Assembly (NCBI RefSeq): GCF_019904235.1
Contig: NZ_CP063202.1
Coordinates: forward strand, 1,116,001 to 1,180,000
Length of the DNA: 64,000 bases
DNA from: Erythrobacter sp. SCSIO 43205
GTDB taxonomy: Bacteria > Pseudomonadota > Alphaproteobacteria > Sphingomonadales > Sphingomonadaceae
Reading direction: 5' to 3'
Below the pieces are notes generated by a model. That model was given only the letters and a program-made list of their open reading frames with translations. It was not told where the DNA came from and did not search any database. Made by a program: the position numbers and the translations under genes. This document shows positions 1 to 6,918 of this stretch, piece by piece. Position 1 is the stretch's first letter, and the number at the start of each line of letters is the position of its first letter.

Positions 1-131
1 TCAACCCCGACGGTCTTCCGCTGGGTCTGCAACTCGTGGGCAAAGCGTTTGATGAGCAGATGGTGCTGAACGCAGGCCTCGCCATCCAAGAGCGCGCAGG
101 CTTCACCCACGCGCCGGAGCGGTGGTGGTGA
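1..131 (+). CDS. gatA: GatA, amidotransferase subunit A (3' end only)
   Basis: Only the last 42 codons are present. They are read from base 3 and stop at TGA 129-131. The peptide begins NPDGLPLGLQLVGKAF and ends APERWW, which fits the conserved C-terminus of the amidase-family GatA subunit. GatA releases ammonia from glutamine for GatB, which amidates mischarged Glu-tRNA(Gln) or Asp-tRNA(Asn) in the cytoplasm. The call is strengthened by gatB about 0.9 kb downstream on the same strand. The amidase catalytic Ser-Ser-Lys region lies outside the window and cannot be checked. Confidence 0.88.
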   Translation, partial: NPDGLPLGLQLVGKAFDEQMVLNAGLAIQERAGFTHAPERWW

Positions 132-412
132 GAGAACGACTCTCTCAAATCGCATTTGTCGTTTGGGGGTGCTGGTGCGCCTTCCAACTTTGGGAGTCGT
201 ACACTCGAGATCCGCGAGTTTTTTACATAAACACGTCAGCCTTCGTCTTCATCGCTGGGGTAATCATCGCTCTGCCCATATTCGCAAATCTTGTGGGTAA
301 GGTCTTTGGAGCTTCGGACCCCCTGTTTGAAGGATTCTGGCCTAAAGCGGGCGCTCGCAAAACGGACGCGAAGCCCAGTCCCGCGCAGGAGGGTGTCGAT
401 GACCCCATTTGA
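128..412 (+). CDS. Small hypothetical membrane protein
   Basis: This is a protein of about 94 residues with two hydrophobic stretches near the N-terminus, around residues 6-20 and 35-58, followed by a short polar tail; it is probably a small inner-membrane protein. Three consecutive GTG codons (122, 125, 128) could start it. GTG 128 is preferred because it overlaps the gatA stop (GTGA) and lies 8 bases after GGAG at 116-119. It sits between gatA and gatB with its end overlapping the next ORF, so it is probably co-transcribed. I recognise no family and infer no function. Confidence 0.6.
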   Translation: MRERLSQIAFVVWGCWCAFQLWESYTRDPRVFYINTSAFVFIAGVIIALPIFANLVGKVFGASDPLFEGFWPKAGARKTDAKPSPAQEGVDDPI

Positions 413-773
413 AATCGCTCTTATCGCAATCCTAGCGCTGGGCTTTGTGATCCCGGCATGGGTTTTCGCTTTCGCCTTCCGCGACCGGGCGAGGGCTGTG
501 CGCACTGAGGAGCCCAACAAGCGCTTCTTCGCCTACGCCGCGCTGCTTCAGGGGCTCCACAACCAGCTCGACCCCAAGACGCAGACCGTGCGCAATGGTC
601 CGCTGTTTGCCGCGACCGTGCGTGAGCTTGCGAATTATCCCGAATACCGCAGCTTCAGCGTGCTATTCCTCGAAGAAATCAACATCACAGGTACGCGCAA
701 ATTCGACAATGTCGTGCGCGCCGAATTGAAGGCGGTGGAGGCGAAGCTGCTGGAGGCGAAAGAGCCTGCATGA
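399..773 (+). CDS. Hypothetical membrane-anchored protein
   Basis: This 124-residue protein has a single N-terminal hydrophobic helix (about residues 5-24) followed by a basic and then mostly helical soluble region. ATG 399 is chosen because AGGAGGG stands just upstream (387-393) and because the open frame further upstream lies over the preceding gene. It overlaps the end of the previous ORF by 14 bases, and its own stop overlaps the next start, so the three small ORFs look translationally coupled on the way to gatB. I cannot assign a family. The topology suggests an inner-membrane anchor with a cytoplasmic domain. Confidence 0.65.
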   Translation: MTPFEIALIAILALGFVIPAWVFAFAFRDRARAVRTEEPNKRFFAYAALLQGLHNQLDPKTQTVRNGPLFAATVRELANYPEYRSFSVLFLEEINITGTRKFDNVVRAELKAVEAKLLEAKEPA

Positions 774-1024
774 GCTTTACCGCGACCTTCGTGATGATCT
801 TCCTCATCGCCTTTGCCGTGATCGGCGGGGTGGTGATGTTCCTTTCCAAGACCATCGACCATGGCGAAGCGCGCTTTGGCCCCGATGGGAAGGCCATTGA
901 GGATAAGCTAGAGGGTAAGCAACCCAACCCCGTCATCCCGGCGAAGGCCGGGATCCAGAGTGACACAGAGCGAGACCCGGAACTGGATTCCGGCCTTCGC
1001 CGGAATGACGAGTTAGAGATATGA
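770..1024 (+). CDS. Small membrane protein with a REP-derived C-terminus
   Basis: The ORF has 84 residues. The first 30 or so hold one transmembrane helix (about residues 6-26), and a short polar region follows. From about residue 55 onward the protein is encoded by an 80-bp inverted repeat, giving [10 protein letters not shown] and then DSGLRRNDE, which are typical translations of REP-like intergenic palindromes. The element has no in-frame stop, so the ORF runs through it and ends in an ATGA overlap with the gatB start at 1021. The original C-terminus was probably shorter. The N-terminal part is plausible as a gene; the tail is probably not functional protein. Confidence 0.55.
   Translation: MSFTATFVMIFLIAFAVIGGVVMFLSKTIDHGEARFGPDGKAIEDKLEGKQPNPVIPAKAGIQSDTERDPELDSGLRRNDELEI
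931..1010. repeat. REP-like inverted repeat
   Basis: Two 28-bp arms (931-958 and 983-1010) are inverted copies with two mismatches, separated by a 24-bp spacer. Each arm also contains its own smaller palindrome around GGCGAAGGCC. This arrangement of two facing REP units resembles bacterial interspersed mosaic elements. It lies inside the annotated ORF just before gatB. Confidence 0.85.
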
Positions 1025-2517
1025 GTACATACCGCATCCAGGGCGCAACCGGCGAATGGGAGGTCGTGATCGGCCTTGAAGTCCACGCGCAGGTGACCTC
1101 CAACGCCAAGCTTTTTTCCGGTGCCTCCACCGCCTTTGGCGCAGAGCCCAATAGCCAGGTGAGCCTCGTCGATGCGGCGATGCCCGGAATGCTGCCTGTG
1201 CCCAATAGAGAGTGCATCCGCCAAGCGGTGCGCACTGGCATGGCGATCGAGGCTGAGATCAACAAATACTCGCGCTTCGACCGCAAGAACTACTTCTACG
1301 CTGACTTGCCGCAAGGTTATCAGATTAGCCAGCTTTACCACCCCATCGTGGGTGAGGGGCAGCTCCTGATCGAGGCCGATGAGAAGCACGGCATCCCCGA
1401 AGACAAGGTGATCGGGATCGAGCGTATCCACGTCGAGCAGGATGCGGGCAAGCTGATGCACGATCAGCACCCGACCATGTCCTATGTCGACCTCAATCGC
1501 TCAGGTGTTGCCCTGATGGAGATCGTCTCGCGGCCCGATATGCGCTCGCCCGCCGAGGCTGGGGCCTATGTCCGCAAACTGCGTTCGATCCTGCGGTATG
1601 TCGGCTCATGCGATGGCAATATGGAAGAAGGCTCGATGCGCGCGGATGTCAATGTCTCGGTGCGCAAACCCGGCGAAGAGTTCGGCACCCGCACCGAAAC
1701 GAAGAACGTGAACTCGGTCCGCTTCGTCATGCAGGTGATTGAATATGAAGCGAACCGTCAGGTCGATGTGCTCGAAAGCGGCGGCACGGTCGATCAGGAA
1801 ACGCGCCTGTTCGATGTCGCAACCGGCACCACGCGCACCATGCGCTCAAAAGAAGACGCGCATGATTACCGCTACTTCCCCGACCCCGATCTGCTGCCGC
1901 TGGTGCTTGAGGATGATTTCCTCGAAGAGTGCCGCGCGAGCCTGCCGGAATTGCCCGATGCCAAGCGCGTGCGCTATGAAACCGAGCTTGGCCTCACGCC
2001 CTACAATGCGCGCGAGTTGACCCACGAGGTTGAGACATTCGCGCGATTTGAAAACTTGCTTGAGGCAACCACCAAGGCCACCGGCAAAAGCGATGCTGAG
2101 GTCGCCACGCAGGTTGCCAACTGGGCGCTTTCGGTGGCTCCCGGTGTGATCAAGTCCATCGGTGAGGAGGCCAATGTCGCCAACGCCACCGCAGAGCGTC
2201 AGGCGGCCATCCTCGCGATGCAGGACAAGTCGGAAATCAGCGGTTCACAGGCCAAGGAAATCTTCGAAATCGTCCTGAAAGAAGGTCGAGAGCCCGATGA
2301 AATCGCTGACACTGAAGGCCTAAAGCAAGTGTCAGACACCGGCGCGATTGAGGCGGCGATCGACGACATCCTTGCCAACAATCAGGATAAGGTCGAGCAG
2401 TACAAAGGCGGTAAAGACAAGCTCTTCGGCTTCTTTGTGGGCCAGACCATGAAAGCGATGCAGGGCAAGGCGAACCCGCAAGTGGTGAATCAGATCCTGA
2501 AGGATAAACTTGCCTGA
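1021..2517 (+). CDS. gatB: GatB, aspartyl/glutamyl-tRNA amidotransferase subunit B
   Basis: This 498-residue protein has the usual GatB length and layout. The N-terminal catalytic region opens with [11 protein letters not shown] (residues 16-26) and continues through the conserved stretch [20 protein letters not shown]. The C-terminal third is the helical YqeY-like tRNA-binding domain, ending [11 protein letters not shown]. GatB activates the mischarged Glu or Asp on tRNA with ATP and transfers ammonia delivered from GatA, giving Gln-tRNA(Gln) and/or Asn-tRNA(Asn). The start overlaps the previous ORF stop and its ribosome binding site is weak (GAG at 1011-1013), which suggests translational coupling. 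The stop overlaps the next gene by one base. Confidence 0.98.
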   Translation: MSTYRIQGATGEWEVVIGLEVHAQVTSNAKLFSGASTAFGAEPNSQVSLVDAAMPGMLPVPNRECIRQAVRTGMAIEAEINKYSRFDRKNYFYADLPQGYQISQLYHPIVGEGQLLIEADEKHGIPEDKVIGIERIHVEQDAGKLMHDQHPTMSYVDLNRSGVALMEIVSRPDMRSPAEAGAYVRKLRSILRYVGSCDGNMEEGSMRADVNVSVRKPGEEFGTRTETKNVNSVRFVMQVIEYEANRQVDVLESGGTVDQETRLFDVATGTTRTMRSKEDAHDYRYFPDPDLLPLVLEDDFLEECRASLPELPDAKRVRYETELGLTPYNARELTHEVETFARFENLLEATTKATGKSDAEVATQVANWALSVAPGVIKSIGEEANVANATAERQAAILAMQDKSEISGSQAKEIFEIVLKEGREPDEIADTEGLKQVSDTGAIEAAIDDILANNQDKVEQYKGGKDKLFGFFVGQTMKAMQGKANPQVVNQILKDKLA

Positions 2518-3518
2518 TGAGGGTGATGCGGATCGCTCTATGGGGTCCGTTCTTTGTCGCAGCGCTTCTGGTGGGCGCCTACATCTACCTCCACGATCCC
2601 TTCGCGCGCGACGGGACTGAGCTCATACAGGTGCCGCTGTCTGAGGAAGACCCGTCGCTCGATAGGGTGGGGGATCTTAAGTACCTCGGCGGCCTCGACA
2701 TCCCGCGCATGGATAGCAACATCGGCGGCCTTTCCGGGCTTCGCTGGGATGCCGAAAACGGGCGGTTGATTGCGCTTACCGACGACGCGCGCAGGATTGA
2801 AATCACGCCAGCTGAAGAGAGCGGTACACTCACTGGGCTTGAGAAAGTTGCCAGCGGGATGCTGTTTGATCGCGATGGTGAGTGGCTGACGGGTAAGGCG
2901 CGCGGCGACAGCGAAAGCCTTACGCGCAGGGCCGATGGCGGTTGGTTTGTCAGCTTTGAACGCGATCACCGGATATGGACCTATCCAAGCCATTTCCTGA
3001 ACAGGCCTGAGCCCACCGGGATTGACCCGGCCGCGATTTTGGGGCCACTCGAAGATAACGCTGGCATTGAAGCGATGGCTGGTGATGAACGCGATCTCGT
3101 GATGTGCGCCGAGCGAGCTGCAACAATCGAGGAGCCCAATTGTGTTCGCTTGGTACAAGGGAAAGAACCTCAACCCTTTGGCGTTTCGCCCCCGGCGCAA
3201 ATTGCCCGCCGAGGCGCTGTACCCACGGATGCTGATGTCTCATCTGATGGAACGTTGTTCATCCTCTTCCGCAGCTACTCCCCCGCGCAAGGCAACACCG
3301 CTGCCGTGGTCGCCTACGCGCCCGATGGCACGCGCCGCGAAATCGCGACCTTCCTGCCCCCGCTGACCCTCGACAATTTCGAAGGCCTTGCGGTGCGCGA
3401 AGAGGGGGAGGGCGAACAGGCGCGAACCTTCCTCTACATCGTCAGCGACGACAATTTTTCAGGCTCGCAAGCCACGCTTTTGATGAAGTTTGAACTGATA
3501 AAGCCGGGTCAGCCCTAA
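2517..3518 (+). CDS. Esterase-like activity of phytase family protein
   Basis: The 333-residue protein begins with a hydrophobic segment (about residues 4-24) that acts as a signal anchor or uncleaved signal peptide; the rest is probably periplasmic. The body has the beta-propeller-type pattern of the phytase-esterase-like family: GGLSGLRWD, then LTGLEKVASGMLFD, SESLTRRADGGWFVSFE, DNAGIEAMAG and LDNFEGLAVREE. Members are often found in alphaproteobacteria, but their natural substrates are poorly defined, so no specific reaction is claimed. It starts in an ATGA overlap with gatB (ATG 2517; ATG 2526 is an alternative), so it may be read through from gatB. A gap of about 114 bp separates it from the next operon. 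Confidence 0.8.
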   Translation: MRVMRIALWGPFFVAALLVGAYIYLHDPFARDGTELIQVPLSEEDPSLDRVGDLKYLGGLDIPRMDSNIGGLSGLRWDAENGRLIALTDDARRIEITPAEESGTLTGLEKVASGMLFDRDGEWLTGKARGDSESLTRRADGGWFVSFERDHRIWTYPSHFLNRPEPTGIDPAAILGPLEDNAGIEAMAGDERDLVMCAERAATIEEPNCVRLVQGKEPQPFGVSPPAQIARRGAVPTDADVSSDGTLFILFRSYSPAQGNTAAVVAYAPDGTRREIATFLPPLTLDNFEGLAVREEGEGEQARTFLYIVSDDNFSGSQATLLMKFELIKPGQP

Positions 3519-3554
3519 GAAATTCGACCGTTCCCAAGTCTCCAATCTCCAAAC

Positions 3555-3570
3555 TGTTAGAAAACTAACA
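3555..3570. promoter_or_regulatory. Inverted repeat upstream of the M48 operon
   Basis: TGTTAG and its exact complement CTAACA flank AAAA. The repeat is AT-rich and lies about 60 bases before the start at 3633. It has no GC-rich stem and no long T run, so it reads more like an operator than a terminator. Confidence 0.35.
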
Positions 3571-3632
3571 AAACCTGTTGTGATCGGAAGAAAGCCGATT
3601 AAGGTCGCAGCCATAACGGAGGGGACGCATCT

Positions 3633-4430
3633 ATGAAAAAACCACCTTTTAAGAAGGGGCTACTTGCCCTTGTGAGCGCTAGCGCGGTTGCCTTGTCGAC
3701 GCCGGCTGCGGCGGATGACATTACGCGGGCAGACTTCACATTCCCGGACGATGGCACGATGAAAATCGTCGTATTTCGCCCGGATGTGTCTGTTGGCTCC
3801 CAGAAGGTGAGCGGGCTGGTAGAGCCCAATGCCGAGTGGACCGAAACCGCGCGCGCCAACATTCAAGCAAAGATGGTCGAGCGCGCCTCTGCGCTTAACG
3901 CTGACCTCACCTTCATCGATGAACTCGAAGGCGAGGACGCGGAACTGCTCACCGAATACCGGGGCCTTTTTGAAGCGGTGTCGAGCTCTATCTTTACTCA
4001 CGTGACCGTCGGCGACAAGCTTGCGACGAAAACCGAGCGTGTGCCCGTCACCCGCAATGGCCGGACCAGAAACCGCGAAGTGCAGAAGCTCGATTGGACA
4101 CTTGGCCCGGGCACGGCTCAGTTGAAGGAAGCAACTGGCGCTGATTATGCCATGTTTGTCTTTTCCAACGATGCCTATGGCGACAGCGGGCGGAAAGCCG
4201 CGCAGGTTGCCGGGATGCTCGGCTGTATTATTGGCGTTTGCGTGACAATCGCTTCGGGTGTTCATGTGGGCTATGCCGGGCTTGTTGAGCTTGAGACGGG
4301 CAATATCGTGTGGTTCAACACCGACCTTTCGATCGGCGGCGACCCGCGCGAGGTTGACGGCGCAGAAAAGCGTGTTCGTCAATTAATGGAAGGTTTCCCG
4401 CTTCGCGACGGGTTTGCTGAGGTCGATTGA
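3633..4430 (+). CDS. Exported protein of unknown function, first gene of the M48 operon
   Basis: The 265-residue protein has a clear signal peptide: basic MKKPPFKKG, a hydrophobic core, and a likely cleavage after STPAAA near residue 27. The mature part has alternating beta/alpha character. Near the C-terminus a glycine- and cysteine-containing hydrophobic stretch (GMLGCIIGVCVTIASG) is followed by HVGYAGLVELETGNIVWFN. This last pattern recalls CsgG/TolB-N-like envelope proteins, but the likeness is weak and is only an inference. The stop overlaps the TTG of the M48 protease, so the two are probably translated together. Function is unknown; a periplasmic role beside the protease is likely. Confidence 0.7.
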   Translation: MKKPPFKKGLLALVSASAVALSTPAAADDITRADFTFPDDGTMKIVVFRPDVSVGSQKVSGLVEPNAEWTETARANIQAKMVERASALNADLTFIDELEGEDAELLTEYRGLFEAVSSSIFTHVTVGDKLATKTERVPVTRNGRTRNREVQKLDWTLGPGTAQLKEATGADYAMFVFSNDAYGDSGRKAAQVAGMLGCIIGVCVTIASGVHVGYAGLVELETGNIVWFNTDLSIGGDPREVDGAEKRVRQLMEGFPLRDGFAEVD

Positions 4431-5746
4431 GTGCTTTGGCCCTCAGCCTGAATAGCAACAAGTCAATGCGTCCCAATTCCATGCGACTTAATCACGCCTT
4501 ATCGCCGCTAGCGCTTGGCGCTGCGCTTGCGTTTGCAGGTCACGCTTTTTCATCACCGGTGTTGGCGCAAGATACCGAGCGTGATCAGGCGGTGTCTGGC
4601 GAAGCTGCGGTGGCAAATATTGGTGGTAGCCTGAATGCAGGGGCGACCCTTGCCACACCCCAAGCCACCTTGCCTGCGTTTGAGCCTCAAGACGATCTTG
4701 AGCGCAGTTTGTGGCAGCGCATGGATGAGTATGAGCGCGAGCTGAAAAAATCCAATCAGGTGATTGATGATCCAGAGCTCAATCAATACGTGCGCGACGT
4801 ATTGTGTCGCACGGTTGGACCCGAATGCGCTCACGTTCGCCTCTACATCCTGCGTTCACCGCAATTCAATGCGACGATGGCTCCCAACGGTGTGATGACC
4901 GTTTGGTCGGGCCTGATGCTGCGCGCTCAGAACGAGGCGCAATTGGCAACGGTTCTGGGGCACGAATTTTCACACTTCAAACGCCGCCATTCGGTGCAAT
5001 TGTTTGTCGAAGCAAAGAACAAGAGCAGCACTGCGGCCTGGCTTGCGCTGACGGGTGTGGGCTTGCTCTTTGCAATCGGCGTTGAGGCATCGATCTACCA
5101 ATTCTCGCGCGAGATGGAGGAGGAGGCCGATCTCGACGGGCTCTATTACATCAGGAATGCAGGATATGATCCACGGCAATCCCCGCTGATATGGGAACAG
5201 ATTCTGAGCGAGGATGACGCAACGCGCGAGGCGCGCGGGCGCAAGAAAAAACGGCGTTCGACCAGAGCCACCATGGGCGCAACTCACCCCAAAAGTCAGG
5301 CGCGGGTCAACTATCTCAACGAAGCCATTGCTGAACTGGGCACCGAACTACCAGACCATACGGGGGCGGCAGAATACCGCAAAGCGATGGCTGAGTGGTG
5401 GCCCAGGTTTCTCGACGACCAATTGAAACGCAACGATCACGGAGGCAGCGAATTCCTGATCGAGCGTATGGGCGCGACCAATGGCTGGACCCCGTGGCTG
5501 ACGTATGCCCGCGCAGAGCTTCATCGCAAGCGTGGCGAGGCGGGCGATTTTGAACAGGCCGTCACCTATTACACCGACGCGATTGAGCGCGGCGGTGAGC
5601 TACCGGAAATCTGGCGCGGGCGGGGCTACGCTTTGCGTAAATTGGATCGTAACCAAGAGGCTAGGGACGATTTTCGCGAATACCTAACCCGCGTCCCCGA
5701 TGCACCTGATCGTGGGATGATATTGATGTTAGCAGGAGGGAATTGA
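4427..5746 (+). CDS. M48 family metalloprotease with C-terminal repeat region (BepA/LoiP-like)
   Basis: The ORF has 439 residues if read from TTG 4427, which overlaps the upstream stop. ATG 4466 or 4481 would place the signal peptide (hydrophobic run ending SSPVLAQD) nearer the start. The zinc motif HEFSH lies at about residues 179-183 and the third ligand is in EMEEEADLDG near 231, as in M48 peptidases; a hydrophobic segment sits between them. The C-terminal part contains TPR-like helices (ARAELHRKRGEAGDFEQAVTYY, then EIWRGRGYALRKL). Known relatives such as BepA degrade or assist misassembled outer-membrane proteins in the periplasm. A similar quality-control role is likely here but not shown. 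It is coupled to exported genes on both sides. Confidence 0.88.
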   Translation: MSALALSLNSNKSMRPNSMRLNHALSPLALGAALAFAGHAFSSPVLAQDTERDQAVSGEAAVANIGGSLNAGATLATPQATLPAFEPQDDLERSLWQRMDEYERELKKSNQVIDDPELNQYVRDVLCRTVGPECAHVRLYILRSPQFNATMAPNGVMTVWSGLMLRAQNEAQLATVLGHEFSHFKRRHSVQLFVEAKNKSSTAAWLALTGVGLLFAIGVEASIYQFSREMEEEADLDGLYYIRNAGYDPRQSPLIWEQILSEDDATREARGRKKKRRSTRATMGATHPKSQARVNYLNEAIAELGTELPDHTGAAEYRKAMAEWWPRFLDDQLKRNDHGGSEFLIERMGATNGWTPWLTYARAELHRKRGEAGDFEQAVTYYTDAIERGGELPEIWRGRGYALRKLDRNQEARDDFREYLTRVPDAPDRGMILMLAGGN

Positions 5747-6342
5747 TGAAAAAACCAGTGGTCGCACTACTGGCAGCAATGCTGGTGGTTATGCCGAGTT
5801 CGCCAGCTTTGGCGGGCTGGAAACTGATCGAACAGACTGAAGCCGTGACGGTTGCAAAAAGCAATCTGGAGGTCACTCCACCATCGAATTGGAACCGTTG
5901 GACCAGCCGCCCTGTCAAAGAAAGTGAGACATGGACCAAGGACGGGGTGAACCTGAACGAGCTGTACTTCATCGGGGGACTGCCAGCGGGTAAGACGCTT
6001 TATAAGGACAGCCAGAAGAAAGATCGTCCTCTGCCCCAGTTGTCGAAGGATCTCGACCTCACTGAGATTCCAGAGTTTTATGAAAGCTCAACCCGGCTTG
6101 TCTTGAACACTTCGGTGTTTGAGATGACTTCGGTCGAGCCGGGCAAGCTTGCAGGCTACGATGCGGTGAAGTTTGAGTTTCAGTATTCGGTCGAGGGCAG
6201 CCCGCTTTTACGCAAAGGTTTGGGTGTTGGTACAATGGTTGGCGGGGAGCTCTTCCTCGTCGCGTTTACCGCGCCATCGACCTATTTCTTTGAGCGTGAT
6301 CGTGCAGAAGTGGAAGCGATCATGGCGAGCGCAACGCTTTAA
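5746..6342 (+). CDS. Exported protein of unknown function, third gene of the M48 operon
   Basis: The 198-residue protein starts at ATG 5746, whose A is also the last base of the M48 stop, after a strong AGGAGGG at 5733-5739. The signal peptide (MKKPVVALLAAMLVVM, cleavage near SSPALAG) is followed by a compact domain with many beta strands: WKLIEQTEAVTV, SETWTKDGVNLNELYFIGG, AGYDAVKFEFQYSV, GGELFLVAFTAPSTYFFERD. The pattern resembles PsbP/DcrB-like domains, but I would not assign it firmly. It ends just before a strong terminator, so it closes the operon. A role in the envelope with the preceding protease is inferred only from the coupling. Confidence 0.7.
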   Translation: MKKPVVALLAAMLVVMPSSPALAGWKLIEQTEAVTVAKSNLEVTPPSNWNRWTSRPVKESETWTKDGVNLNELYFIGGLPAGKTLYKDSQKKDRPLPQLSKDLDLTEIPEFYESSTRLVLNTSVFEMTSVEPGKLAGYDAVKFEFQYSVEGSPLLRKGLGVGTMVGGELFLVAFTAPSTYFFERDRAEVEAIMASATL

Positions 6343-6368
6343 AAGGCACTTAGCCGGACAAACAAAAG

Positions 6369-6403
6369 CCCGCCGGAGCAATCTCGCTCCGGCGGGTTTT
6401 TTG
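6369..6403. terminator. Rho-independent terminator after the M48 operon
   Basis: A perfect 11-bp stem (6369-6379 with 6386-6396) has a 6-base loop and is followed by TTTTTT. A-rich sequence on the other side lets it also serve the convergent gene at 6425. Confidence 0.93.
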
Positions 6404-6424
6404 TGCCGTTTGTGGCCGCTACGC

Positions 6425-6724
6425 TTAAACGCGCACGCCTGACAGTGGCATTGCGCCAAATGCGCCAGCGTTCACAGTGCCGGTGATCGCATCGCCGTCC
6501 ACGGTTGCTTCGCAATCGAGTGTCATGGGCATTGGCACGGTCATGTTCATCGACCATTTGACGGTGTTGCCATCAACGGTGCCGTTATCGATGTCCATTG
6601 AGCCAAGGCCGCCTGACATCTGGCCTTTGAAGGTGCCATCGCCATTGTCTTCGATGGTGAGTTTGCCGGACTGGTCGCCCATCGGGCTTTTCACTGTGGT
6701 GTCGAAAGTACCTGAAACAGACAT
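6425..6724 (-). CDS. Small hypothetical beta-rich protein
   Basis: The 99-residue protein has no signal peptide. It consists mostly of short beta strands in a repeating pattern: SGKLTIEDNGDGTFKGQ, LGSMDIDNGTVDGNTVKW, TLDCEATVDGDAITGTVNAG. This gives a lipocalin-like or barrel-like impression. The start is backed by AGGAGAG nine bases upstream on the minus strand. It is convergent with the M48 operon and lies downstream of the M16 protease gene, with a 194-bp gap that contains two hairpins. I recognise the pattern from conserved hypothetical proteins of sphingomonads but know no function. Confidence 0.7.
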   Translation of the reverse strand: MSVSGTFDTTVKSPMGDQSGKLTIEDNGDGTFKGQMSGGLGSMDIDNGTVDGNTVKWSMNMTVPMPMTLDCEATVDGDAITGTVNAGAFGAMPLSGVRV

Positions 6725-6918
6725 GATCGTCTCTCCTGTTATACGCCCGTGGGTCGTTATTCAAATCGTCGGCCAAGACCGTCCCGGCCATTTGGCTTGG
6801 GTCCAAGTTGTACACGTCAATTCGCCGCTTTCAACCGCAATCCTGCGCGCGGTTGAAAGCGAACGCGCGCCCTCAAGGCCTGCCGTTACGGCGACGTAAC
6901 GTCACGTGAACGCGAGGC

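Noticed and set aside
685..1470. Long minus-strand ORF (261 codons) across the REP element and gatB
   Set aside because: It is antisense to gatB and the small ORF; its sequence shows no family pattern and part of it is the REP repeat read backwards.
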